Assembly (NCBI RefSeq): GCF_042432495.1
Contig: NZ_JBHLXC010000001.1
Location: 62,001 to 126,000 of the forward strand
Length of the DNA: 64,000 nucleotides
Reading direction: 5' to 3'
Source: Pseudochelatococcus lubricantis
GTDB lineage: Bacteria; Pseudomonadota; Alphaproteobacteria; Rhizobiales; Beijerinckiaceae
Shown here piece by piece: positions 34,571 to 42,633 of this stretch. Position 1 is the first letter of the stretch; each line of letters starts with the position of its first letter. The notes beneath the pieces are model-generated. The model did not search any database, had not been told where the DNA came from, and saw only the letters and a program-made list of their open reading frames with translations. The position numbers and the translations under genes were made by a program.

Positions 34571-36223
34571 TCAGGCGGAGGCGAGGTCGAGAGTCAGGAC
34601 CGAGCCTGACAGGGGGGCTTCCTCCAGCACGTTCGCGGACAGGCGGATGCGTGCCGTGGTGATGAACAGCGTCTCGTTCGAGGGGCCACCGAAGCACAGG
34701 TCCGTGGGACGCGGGACGGGCAGGGTGATGCGTCTGTCGATCTCCCCGGAAGCACTCAGCCGCACGACCGACCAGCCGTCCCAGAGCGCCACCCACAGCC
34801 CGCCGTGCCTGTCGAACGTGATGCCGTCCGGGCTTCCGTCGCTGGCGGGAAACTCGGCAAAGGTCTCGAACGCCCCTATGCGGTGAGCCGCGGCGTCGAA
34901 GGCGGCGCGCAGGATGGCGCGACGGCCGGAATCCACGAGAAAGACTGTCCGGCCGTCCGCGCTCCAGGCCATGCCGCTCGGAACGGACAGGTTCTCGGTT
35001 GTGACCTCGATGCCGGTTTCCGACACGTGCAGAAGGGCACCCTCTCCGGGCCTGGCGCGAACGCTCATGAGAGCCAGCCAGAAGCCGCCCGACGGATCGA
35101 CACCGCAACAGTTGAGGCGGCTTTCTCCCAGCCCCCTCGGCAAGGGCGCCGCAAGACGATGCTCGCCCGTCGCGATATCGAGACGGTGGACGCCGCGGCT
35201 GTCCGCGAAGACCAGCTCGCCGGGGCCGGACCAGCCGCAGAGCACGCCCATGTCGGGCTTCAGCAAGGTCCGGCTCAGGCCGGAGGCCGGCTCCGCGCAC
35301 AGGATCGCGGGGCCGAGGATATCCGCCAGGAAGAGGTTCCCCGACGCCGGCGACCAGCGCGGCGTCTTTCCCAGCAGGGTATTGGCGGCAATGCAACGGG
35401 GCTCCGGCTGGCCCGGCTCCGCGGCCGGGCGGGCGCGCGGCTCGATGGACTGGAGCGAGTTCCCGGCGTTCGAGGTAATCCGCCTCGCGCAGTCGATGAT
35501 CGTGGGGGCGAGTGCGTGCAGGTGGTCGGGCGTCAGCCGGCTCGTCGGGCCGGTCACGCCGATCGCCGCGATCGGCCGGCCGAGATAGTCGAGAATGGGG
35601 GCGGCGACGCTCGCCACCCCGTCTCCGCCCGTGCCGACGTGGATCGCGTAGCCGCGCGCGGCCGCACGGCGCATCACTTCGTCGAAGGGCACGTCGCGTC
35701 CGTCGGACAGGCGCGCGGTTGCGTGTGTCAGGCTGTCGTCGATCTCCGCGGCCACCTCCGGCCCCAGCTCGCTGAGGATCGCCAGGCCGAGGGCACCGGA
35801 TGCGAGCGGTGCCGTCTGACCGATCGGCACGACTGATCGCACGCCGAACAGGCTCTCGCGCCGGTCCACGATCACGAAGTTGTCGCCCGAGCGTACGCCC
35901 AGAACAGACGCCTCGCGGCTGACCTCGCGCAGCCTGTCCAGCGGGCCGCGCGCCAGTGCTCGCAGGTCGATGTCCGCCCACGCCTTGTGTGCCAGTTCGA
36001 ACAGATGGAACCCGAGGCGGAAGCCCCGCGTCTGGGCCTCCAGCTGGACGAGCCCCTTTTTTTCGAGCGCGGCGACGATTCTATGCACCGTGGGACGGGG
36101 CATGGCGAGATCAGAGGCGATCTGGCCGATGCTCAGTGGCTCCTGGGATTTCGAAATCAATTCAATGATGTCGAGGGCCTTCAGGAGAGCGCCAACACCT
36201 TGAGTGCCGGATTTTTCGGCCAT
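34571..36223 (-). CDS. IclR regulator fused to degenerate SMP-30/gluconolactonase domain
   Basis: 550 residues. The IclR helix-turn-helix lies at about 8-70 (IGQIASDLAMPRPTVHRIVA), the IclR effector domain at about 80-250 (with VLGVRSGDNFVIVDRRES), and a six-bladed SMP-30/gluconolactonase propeller at about 280-545. In SMP-30 the metal ligands are a Glu (G-E-x-P-x-W), an Asn (SNGLxWS) and an Asp (PDGxxxD). Here they read LGKTPRW, PSGMAWS and SPDGITFD, so two of three are lost. The propeller is then likely a sugar-acid or lactone sensor rather than an enzyme. GGAGGA precedes the ATG at 36223. The gene is divergent from a sugar-type ABC operon that it probably controls. Confidence 0.85.
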   Translation of the reverse strand: MAEKSGTQGVGALLKALDIIELISKSQEPLSIGQIASDLAMPRPTVHRIVAALEKKGLVQLEAQTRGFRLGFHLFELAHKAWADIDLRALARGPLDRLREVSREASVLGVRSGDNFVIVDRRESLFGVRSVVPIGQTAPLASGALGLAILSELGPEVAAEIDDSLTHATARLSDGRDVPFDEVMRRAAARGYAIHVGTGGDGVASVAAPILDYLGRPIAAIGVTGPTSRLTPDHLHALAPTIIDCARRITSNAGNSLQSIEPRARPAAEPGQPEPRCIAANTLLGKTPRWSPASGNLFLADILGPAILCAEPASGLSRTLLKPDMGVLCGWSGPGELVFADSRGVHRLDIATGEHRLAAPLPRGLGESRLNCCGVDPSGGFWLALMSVRARPGEGALLHVSETGIEVTTENLSVPSGMAWSADGRTVFLVDSGRRAILRAAFDAAAHRIGAFETFAEFPASDGSPDGITFDRHGGLWVALWDGWSVVRLSASGEIDRRITLPVPRPTDLCFGGPSNETLFITTARIRLSANVLEEAPLSGSVLTLDLASA

Positions 36224-36270
36224 CGTGAAAATCCTCCGTTGACAGGAACTCGGAATATGCCCTAGCGTAA

Positions 36271-36301
36271 CCACATTATGGATATCACGTCCATAATGTG
36301 G
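36271..36301. promoter_or_regulatory. 12-bp perfect inverted repeat, IclR operator candidate
   Basis: CCACATTATGGA (36271-36282) and TCCATAATGTGG (36290-36301) are perfect complements separated by 7 bases. The site begins 48 bases upstream of the regulator start and lies 120 bases before the divergent transport operon, an ideal place to control both. No other sequence in this 197-base region shows comparable symmetry. Confidence 0.7.
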
Positions 36302-36420
36302 ACACAAGGGGCTGCAGTAGGGGGCGGAACAATATCCCGCTGAGAGAGCCCCCGCCGCAGGGAGGCCCGGCCCGGAAGGGGCGGGAGAGTTCGAGCGGCT
36401 TCGGGAGATGGAGGACGAAG

Positions 36421-37869
36421 TTGACTTTCATTAGCGGTATCAACCCAAAACTCGCGGTGATTGCCGAGGCCGCACCGTTGCGCGGGGAATGCGGCATCGG
36501 GGCGATGATGCCCTGGGCAGGCAAACTGTGGTTCGTGACATTCGTCGGCCACACCGGGCGTTCCGGCGCGGGCACGGGCCTGTATACGCTCGACGAGAAC
36601 CTGAATCTCGAAAAACATCCGGCGAGCGTGGTGGGCACCTATGCCAATCGCTGGATCCACTCGGCCACCGACCAGCTGGTGATCGGCCCGCATCTGGTGG
36701 ACGTCAACGGCAATGTCCGCACCATCCCCGACCTGATCCCGCACCGCCTGACCGCGACCATGGATCATCACGAGGATGTGGTGAACAAGGTCAGCTACGT
36801 CACGATGGAGGGGTTGATCCTGGAGCTGGACCTGCGCACGCTGGAGGTGAAGACCGCCTTCAACATGCTGCGCGAGCTGACGCTGCCGGTGGGCACCCAG
36901 CCGCATTTCAAGGCGGGATTCACTTCGAACGGCCGTATCATCGTGGGCAACAACACCTATGATGAGCGCGATCACAAGGGTGAATGGACGGGCGGCCTGC
37001 TGGCGGAGTACCATGACGGCAAATGGTCGATCCTTGAGCGCACCGGCTTCATGGAGGTGTTCGGCCGGCGCAATCTGGGCGGCACCATCTTCGCCATCGG
37101 CTGGGACAAGCGTTCGGCGATCATGCGCACGCTGATCGATGGCCAGTGGACGCGCTATCGGCTGCCGAAGGCGTCTTCGGGCTACGAATATTATTGGTCG
37201 CTCGAATGGACCCGTATCCGCGAGATGGAACACGAGCGCTACATCATCGATGCGAGCGGTATGTTCTACGAGGTGAGCCCGGTGAGCTACGAAGGTCGCG
37301 TCTGGGGCCTGCGCCCGGTCAGTACGCACCTGCGCGTCGTGCCCGACTTCACCATCTATCGAGGCATGCTGGTGCTGGGCGGCAACCAGATCTCGCCGAA
37401 CATGGAACTCGACTGGTGGCGCTCCGACCGGACGGAGAACGAGGGTAAGGATGTCGGCGACACGCTCGATCTCGTTACCCGGATCGACAACAACCCGATC
37501 GCGGGCGAGCCGCAGACCGGGCTCTGGTTCGGCGCCATGGACGACCTGTGGACGAAATTCGGCAAGCCGAAGGGATGGGGCGGCGTCTGGTGGGAGGACG
37601 AGGTCAAGGGCGGCGTGCCGTCGGACCCGTTCCTGATGACGGGCTTCGAGCACAAGTCCATGCACCTGTCCAACGGCTCGGACCATGCCGTGACGATCCG
37701 TGTCGAGATCGACTTCCTCGGTAACGGCAGCTGGAAGACCTATGACGAGATCGAGCTGAAGCCGAACGGCTATGTCTCGCACGCCTTCCCGACCGGGTTC
37801 GGCGCGCATTGGGTGCGGCTGGTGGCTGACAGGGATGTCATTGCCTCGGGGTATTTCCACTATACCTGA
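36421..37869 (+). CDS. Uncharacterised protein leading a sugar-type ABC operon
   Basis: 482 residues. A TTG start at 36421 is chosen because GGAGG precedes it at good spacing and the protein then begins LTFISGINPK; the open frame extends upstream without family-like sequence. No signal peptide or membrane helix is evident, so it should be cytosolic. The sequence is rich in Trp, Gly and beta-strand patterns (RLTATMDHHEDVVNKVSYVT, GYEYYWSLEWTRI), suggesting a beta-propeller with a C-terminal beta-sandwich (MHLSNGSDHAVTIRVEIDF). I do not recognise a named family. As first gene of the operon, before a carbohydrate binding protein, it may process or bind the imported compound. Confidence 0.7.
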   Translation: MTFISGINPKLAVIAEAAPLRGECGIGAMMPWAGKLWFVTFVGHTGRSGAGTGLYTLDENLNLEKHPASVVGTYANRWIHSATDQLVIGPHLVDVNGNVRTIPDLIPHRLTATMDHHEDVVNKVSYVTMEGLILELDLRTLEVKTAFNMLRELTLPVGTQPHFKAGFTSNGRIIVGNNTYDERDHKGEWTGGLLAEYHDGKWSILERTGFMEVFGRRNLGGTIFAIGWDKRSAIMRTLIDGQWTRYRLPKASSGYEYYWSLEWTRIREMEHERYIIDASGMFYEVSPVSYEGRVWGLRPVSTHLRVVPDFTIYRGMLVLGGNQISPNMELDWWRSDRTENEGKDVGDTLDLVTRIDNNPIAGEPQTGLWFGAMDDLWTKFGKPKGWGGVWWEDEVKGGVPSDPFLMTGFEHKSMHLSNGSDHAVTIRVEIDFLGNGSWKTYDEIELKPNGYVSHAFPTGFGAHWVRLVADRDVIASGYFHYT

Positions 37870-37879
37870 ACCTGATCCG

Positions 37880-37933
37880 CCCCGGCGAAAAGGCCGGGGT
37901 GGTCCAACAAGGGCCGCTCCCACGCCGGAGCGG
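37880..37933 (+). other. Two consecutive hairpins before the binding-protein gene
   Basis: CCCCGGC (37880-37886) pairs with GCCGGGG (37893-37899) over a GAAAAG loop, and CCGCTCC (37914-37920) pairs with GGAGCGG (37927-37933). Both lie in the 126-base gap between the uncharacterised gene and the solute-binding gene. Such intra-operon hairpins often protect or cleave mRNA so that the binding protein is made in excess. Confidence 0.5.
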
Positions 37934-37995
37934 TCCCGCCGCAGGGGTGCGGCCATTATAATCGTTCAGTTCTGGGACTTTGGGAGGAGACCGAG

Positions 37996-39285
37996 ATGAA
38001 CACCGGCAAAGGACTGTGCGGCCTGGTCGCCGCAGCCCTGCTGTGCGCGTTGGCGCCCGCCACGCTGCAGGCAGCACAGACGACGATCCGCATGTGGACC
38101 TTCTTCAACCCTGAGGGGACCACCGTCAGGGAAAAAGCGCTGGCGAAGGTCATCGCGAATTTCGAGGCAAAGAACCCCGACATCAGGGTCCGTACCGAAC
38201 AGCAGGTCTGGGACCAGATGACGCAGAAATTCCTGGCTGCGAGCCGGGCGGGCAAGGCACCCGACGTGATCTGGGTGAACTCGGACCTGCTCGGCACCGT
38301 GATTCAGGCGAATGCCCTGGCGGACATCAGCGGCGCCTTCACGCCTGAGGACATGAAGGACCTGGACAACGAACTCGTCCGCTCGGCCTCGGACGGAGGG
38401 AAGGTCTATGGCGTCGGGCAATCCTATATGATCTTCGGCCTGATCGCCCGGAACAAGTTCCTGCAGGAGGCGGGCGTCGACCCGGAGGCGATCCGCACGT
38501 GGGACGACCTGGACGCGGCGGCGAAGAAACTGACCGTGGGATCGGGCAACGACGTCCGGCGCTGGGGCCTGTGCCAGGATCTGGGCATGACCAAGATCGA
38601 TCCGGGCATCCTGCTCGCGCATTTGCTGACGGGCGAGGGCGCGCCCGCATTCGACAAGACCGGACGCGCGCACTGGTCTGATGCGCGCGGCGTTGCCGGA
38701 ATCCAGCGTACCGCCCGCCTGATCGAGGCCGGTTCGAGCCCGCGGGAGGGCCTGAACTGGACCAATGATGAGATGTATGACCAGTTCTCCGCCGGGCGCT
38801 GCGCGATGATAACCGGCGCGAGCGTGCGCATCAGCGGCTTGCAGCAGGCGACGGGGGACGAGGACATCATCTTCATCCCCTATCCCTCGGATACGCCCGG
38901 CATGCCGTCGCGGCAGGCGATGAGCAACTGGACCACCTCCGTCTGGGAGGGCTCAAAGAACAAGGATGCCGCCGCGAAGCTCGTCGCCTCCATGGTCAGC
39001 CCCGAGGCTGACGAGGTGTGGGTAACGACGGGCGGCACGCTGCCCGCGCGCACCTCGACCGCGGCGGGGCTGACGGACTTTCTGGGCCAGAAATCGCACC
39101 GGTTCATGGCCGCCGCGACGGAGTACATCCGCACCAGCGGCTGGGTCCCGCCCTTCGGCGCGGATATCAGCGGCTACCGCGACGACATGAACCGGGCGAT
39201 CCAGCAGGTTGTCATGAACGGAGCGGCTCCGGAGAAGGCGTTGCAGGAGGCCGAACAGGCCTACAATGCGCGCCACGGATACTGA
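37996..39285 (+). CDS. ABC transporter sugar-binding protein (SBP family 1)
   Basis: 429 residues with a Sec signal peptide (GLCGLVAAALLCALAPATLQ, cleavage near AQA at 26-28). The mature start is TTIRMWTFFNPEGTTV, followed by the family's NPDIRVRTEQQVWDQMTQKF and PDVIWVNSDLLG. Family 1 binding proteins take up oligosaccharides, polyols or glycerol phosphodiesters. GGGAGGAG precedes the ATG. The ligand is unknown; the lactonase-like sensor suggests a sugar or sugar acid. Confidence 0.92.
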   Translation: MNTGKGLCGLVAAALLCALAPATLQAAQTTIRMWTFFNPEGTTVREKALAKVIANFEAKNPDIRVRTEQQVWDQMTQKFLAASRAGKAPDVIWVNSDLLGTVIQANALADISGAFTPEDMKDLDNELVRSASDGGKVYGVGQSYMIFGLIARNKFLQEAGVDPEAIRTWDDLDAAAKKLTVGSGNDVRRWGLCQDLGMTKIDPGILLAHLLTGEGAPAFDKTGRAHWSDARGVAGIQRTARLIEAGSSPREGLNWTNDEMYDQFSAGRCAMITGASVRISGLQQATGDEDIIFIPYPSDTPGMPSRQAMSNWTTSVWEGSKNKDAAAKLVASMVSPEADEVWVTTGGTLPARTSTAAGLTDFLGQKSHRFMAAATEYIRTSGWVPPFGADISGYRDDMNRAIQQVVMNGAAPEKALQEAEQAYNARHGY

Positions 39286-39317
39286 TCCGGCCTTTCTGCC
39301 CATCTTTGGAAGACGCC

Positions 39318-40208
39318 ATGACGACAGGTGCTTATCCCGCCGCGAACCGGCGCCGGACCGACTACGGCATGCTTTATGTCGCGCCGACGGTGCTGCTGCT
39401 GATCCTGCTTCTCTACGGGCCGGCCGTTTCCGGCTTCTGGCAGAGCCTGTTCCGCCTCGACGGCGCCGACGCCGGCGCCTTCGTGGGGCTGGACGTCTAC
39501 GGCAAGGTGCTGGCAGAACCTGGCTTCGGCAAGGTCGTGCTGTCCACCACGCTGTTCGTCGTCGGCTCGGTCATCGGCACGGTCGGGCTCGGGCTCGCGA
39601 TCGCGCTCTACGTCAACAGCCTGGAGGAGGCGACGGCGCGTATCCTCCAGATCGGGGTCATCATTCCCTGGGCGATCTCGTCCGTGGTCGGGGCGCTGCT
39701 GTTTCGCTGGTTCTACATGAGCGACCTGGGCCTGTTCCAGGGGATGCTGCGCGGGTTCGGCCTGCCTGCCTTCGACCCCATGTCCACACAGGCGGGGGCG
39801 ATGACGGCCCTGATCCTCTCCGCGGTATGGAAGAAGCTCGGCTTTGCGGTGATCCTGCTGCTTTCGGGATTGAAGGCCATTCCGCATGACTATTATGAAG
39901 CCGCGCGGATCGATGGTGCCGGCGCTTTCGCGCGCTTTCGGGAGATCACCGTGCCGATGCTGACCGGACCGCTGCTGATCAGCTCTGTCGTGCTCGGCAT
40001 CGCCGATCTGAACACGGTCGAGCTGCCGTTGATCGTGACGGGAGGAGGGCCGCTCGACAGCACGACCACGGTGGCGCTGTCCATTTATCAGAAGGCATTC
40101 AGCCAGTACGATCTCCAGCGCGCGATCACGCTTGCCATCATCACCTTTCTCGTGAACATCGTCCTCGTCGGGCTCTACGTCCGCAGCGTCCGGGGACAGA
40201 GCGAATGA
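39318..40208 (+). CDS. ABC sugar permease, MalF/UgpA-like
   Basis: 296 residues with six transmembrane helices. It starts with a basic tail, then YGMLYVAPTVLLLILLLYGP. The EAA coupling loop is EAARIDGAGAFARFREITVP. The ATG at 39318 follows GGAAGA. Its stop overlaps the next gene's ATG. Confidence 0.9.
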   Translation: MTTGAYPAANRRRTDYGMLYVAPTVLLLILLLYGPAVSGFWQSLFRLDGADAGAFVGLDVYGKVLAEPGFGKVVLSTTLFVVGSVIGTVGLGLAIALYVNSLEEATARILQIGVIIPWAISSVVGALLFRWFYMSDLGLFQGMLRGFGLPAFDPMSTQAGAMTALILSAVWKKLGFAVILLLSGLKAIPHDYYEAARIDGAGAFARFREITVPMLTGPLLISSVVLGIADLNTVELPLIVTGGGPLDSTTTVALSIYQKAFSQYDLQRAITLAIITFLVNIVLVGLYVRSVRGQSE

Positions 40209-41050
40209 GTGCCGCCATGTCCCGCAAGCTTCGTTCCCGGCTGTCGCTGATCGCGTTTTCGGCCTTCATCATGATCTTCAATCTCGGCCCCATCCTGTGG
40301 GGCATCCTCGGGTCGCTGCGCCCGCGCGAGGAGATCATGCGTTTCCCCCCGCAGCCGCTGCCGTCGAGCCTGAGTCTGGAGCATTACGCCGCGATCGCGG
40401 AAAGCGGGTTCCTCGGCGCGGCACGCAACAGCCTGATCTACGCGGCCATCACCGTGGTCGTGGCGCTGGTCGCGGGCAGCATCGCGGCCTACGCGCTGGA
40501 CCGGCTGCGCTTCGCGGGCAAGGCAGTCGTGATGTTCCTCGTGATCGCCGGCATTCCGCTCGCCAGCGGCGCAGCGGCGCTGATCGTCCCCAGCTACCTC
40601 TATATGACGTCTCTCGGGCTGAGCGATACGCCGTGGGTGCTGCCGCTGGTCTATATCGCTTACAACCTGCCCACGGCGGTCTGGGTGCTGAAGGGCGCGC
40701 TAGGCGGTCTCTCGCGCGAACTCGACGAGGCAGCCGCGATCGACGGGGCAGGGCGCCTGCGCACCCTGTTCGAGATACTGCTGCCGCTCTGCAAGCCAGC
40801 CATCGGTGCCGCCGCCCTGTTCTGTTTCGTCGGGGCCTGGAACGAATTCGTCGCGGGTTCGGTGCTGGTCGACAATCCGGATTTGCGGCCGGTGCAGGTC
40901 TCGATCTACCAGAACATGGGATATTTCGGTCGCGACTGGGGGCCGCTGCTGGCCGCGGCGACCCTCGCCATCCTGCCGATCATCGCCGCCTTCCTGGTCT
41001 TCGGCCGCCTGCTGATCGCGGGGCTGACGAAGGGTGCGGTCAAGGGCTGA
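40205..41050 (+). CDS. ABC sugar permease, MalG/UgpE-like
   Basis: 281 residues with six helices. The N-terminal helix is SLIAFSAFIMIFNLGPILWG and the EAA loop is DEAAAIDGAGRLRTLFEILL. The ATGA overlap with the MalF-like gene indicates coupled translation; a second Met at codon 5 could also start it. Confidence 0.9.
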   Translation: MSAAMSRKLRSRLSLIAFSAFIMIFNLGPILWGILGSLRPREEIMRFPPQPLPSSLSLEHYAAIAESGFLGAARNSLIYAAITVVVALVAGSIAAYALDRLRFAGKAVVMFLVIAGIPLASGAAALIVPSYLYMTSLGLSDTPWVLPLVYIAYNLPTAVWVLKGALGGLSRELDEAAAIDGAGRLRTLFEILLPLCKPAIGAAALFCFVGAWNEFVAGSVLVDNPDLRPVQVSIYQNMGYFGRDWGPLLAAATLAILPIIAAFLVFGRLLIAGLTKGAVKG

Positions 41051-41084
41051 GCCCGTCCCTGAAAGTGCCGTGGGAGGAACTGAC

Positions 41085-42140
41085 ATGGCCCATATCTCCT
41101 TCGAGAACGTCTCGAAATCCTATAGTACGCTGAACGTGATCAGGGATATCAATCTCGACATCCACGACGGCGAGATGCTGATCCTCGTCGGGCCGTCGGG
41201 CTGCGGAAAGTCGACCCTGCTGCGAATGATCGCGGGGCTGGAGAGCGTGTCCTCGGGTGCGATCCGCATCGACGACCGCGTGGTGAACGACCTCGATCCG
41301 CGCGACCGCGACATCGCCATGGTGTTCCAGAGCTACGCGCTCTATCCGCACAAGACCGTGCTTGAGAACATTACCTTTGGCCTGAGAATGCGCCGGATGG
41401 CGGGTGACGAGATTCTGCGCCGCGCGAAACAGGCCAGCATGGCGCTCGGCCTCGATGCCTATCTCGACCGGTATCCCCGCCAGCTCTCGGGTGGGCAGCG
41501 CCAGCGCGTCGCGATGGGCCGGGCGCTGGTGCGCGAACCGAAGGCCTTCCTGTTCGACGAGCCGCTCTCCAACCTGGATGCCCAACTGCGCGTGCAGATG
41601 CGCATGGAGATTCGCGCGCTTCAGCAGAAGCTCGGGGTAACCTCGGTCTACGTCACTCACGACCAGATCGAGGCGATGACGATGGGCGACAAGATCGCCG
41701 TAATGAACCGGGGAGGCATCGAACAGATCGGCACGCCGCTCGATATCTATGACCGCCCGGCGAACGAATTCGTTGCCACGTTCATTGGATCGCCGATGAT
41801 CAATCTGCTGGACGCCGAGGTCCGCGGCGACGGGCGCAGCGCCGTGACACCCGGGGGCCTCGTGCTTTCGACCGGCACGGCCGCGCTGTCGCCGGGCGAA
41901 AAGGTCAGGATCGGCATAAGGCCCGAGCACGTCCGGCTGGGAGACGACGGCGCCCCTGGCATCGTCGAGGCGGTCGAGCAGACGGGGCTCGACACGCTCG
42001 TGCTGGTGCGGACGTCCGGCACGGCGATGCGGGTGCTCATCCGCGAACGACGCTATATGGAGCGGGGGCAGAAGGTTTTGCTGTCGCTCCCGCCCGCCGA
42101 CATGCATGTTTTCTCGTCCGACACCGGCGCGCGACGCTGA
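41085..42140 (+). CDS. ABC sugar-transport ATPase, MalK/UgpC-like
   Basis: 351 residues. The cassette shows Walker A GPSGCGKSTLLRMIAGLE, Q-loop MVFQSYALYPHKTV, signature LSGGQRQRVAMGRALV and Walker B AFLFDEPLSNLD. A C-terminal TOBE/OB regulatory domain (about 235-351) is typical of MalK-type importers. It energises permeases 39318 and 40205. The ATG follows GGAGG. Confidence 0.92.
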   Translation: MAHISFENVSKSYSTLNVIRDINLDIHDGEMLILVGPSGCGKSTLLRMIAGLESVSSGAIRIDDRVVNDLDPRDRDIAMVFQSYALYPHKTVLENITFGLRMRRMAGDEILRRAKQASMALGLDAYLDRYPRQLSGGQRQRVAMGRALVREPKAFLFDEPLSNLDAQLRVQMRMEIRALQQKLGVTSVYVTHDQIEAMTMGDKIAVMNRGGIEQIGTPLDIYDRPANEFVATFIGSPMINLLDAEVRGDGRSAVTPGGLVLSTGTAALSPGEKVRIGIRPEHVRLGDDGAPGIVEAVEQTGLDTLVLVRTSGTAMRVLIRERRYMERGQKVLLSLPPADMHVFSSDTGARR

Positions 42141-42633
42141 CCGGGGCCTCTCGCTCCGGGGTGCGGATGAGGAACGACTCAACATGCACGCAACACCCTG
42201 CCATTCGCCGCCGCCACGGATGGCGGCGGCGATCATGAGCGACGAGGCGTGGCCCTGTCCCGAGTTCGTACAATAGACTGATATATAAAGGAAAAGATTG
42301 TTTTCCCGAGGCCCGTGGCTGTGGCGGGATGACGGTGCCGGCTTCGTCGGGCGGTGACGGCCTCCGCCCGGCGGCCCGCGCCGCCGCCTCGCTCGCCGTC
42401 CGCCCTTCGAGCCATCCGGGCGCTTCGGGGCCTTCAACAACGGCTTGCGGAACATCTATGGATATTGTTGGCCGCGAGTGCGGCAAATAACGAATAAGTC
42501 GATTGCGTCAATGGCCCTACCATTACGGTGCCTGCGCCGGTATCCCATGGCAGGACACCGCGTCGCGCCACTGACATCCCCATCGACCGGGACGCCGCTT
42601 TTCGGCACGGCTGCACAGAAATCCGGAGGTCCC
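42141..42633. other. 493-base non-coding stretch
   Basis: Between the ATPase gene and the FUSC gene. Besides the hairpin at 42206-42231 it holds an AT-rich patch around 42270-42300 (GATATATAAAGGAAAAG) that may be a promoter -10 region. No ORF with a ribosome site and no recognisable RNA was found. GC-rich, low-complexity codons at 42350-42420 do not form a supported gene. Confidence 0.5.
42206..42231 (+). terminator. Terminator hairpin after sugar ABC operon
   Basis: CGCCGCCGCC (42206-42215) pairs perfectly with GGCGGCGGCG (42222-42231) around ACGGAT, 66 bases past the ATPase stop. No T-tract follows, so efficiency is uncertain. Confidence 0.55.
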
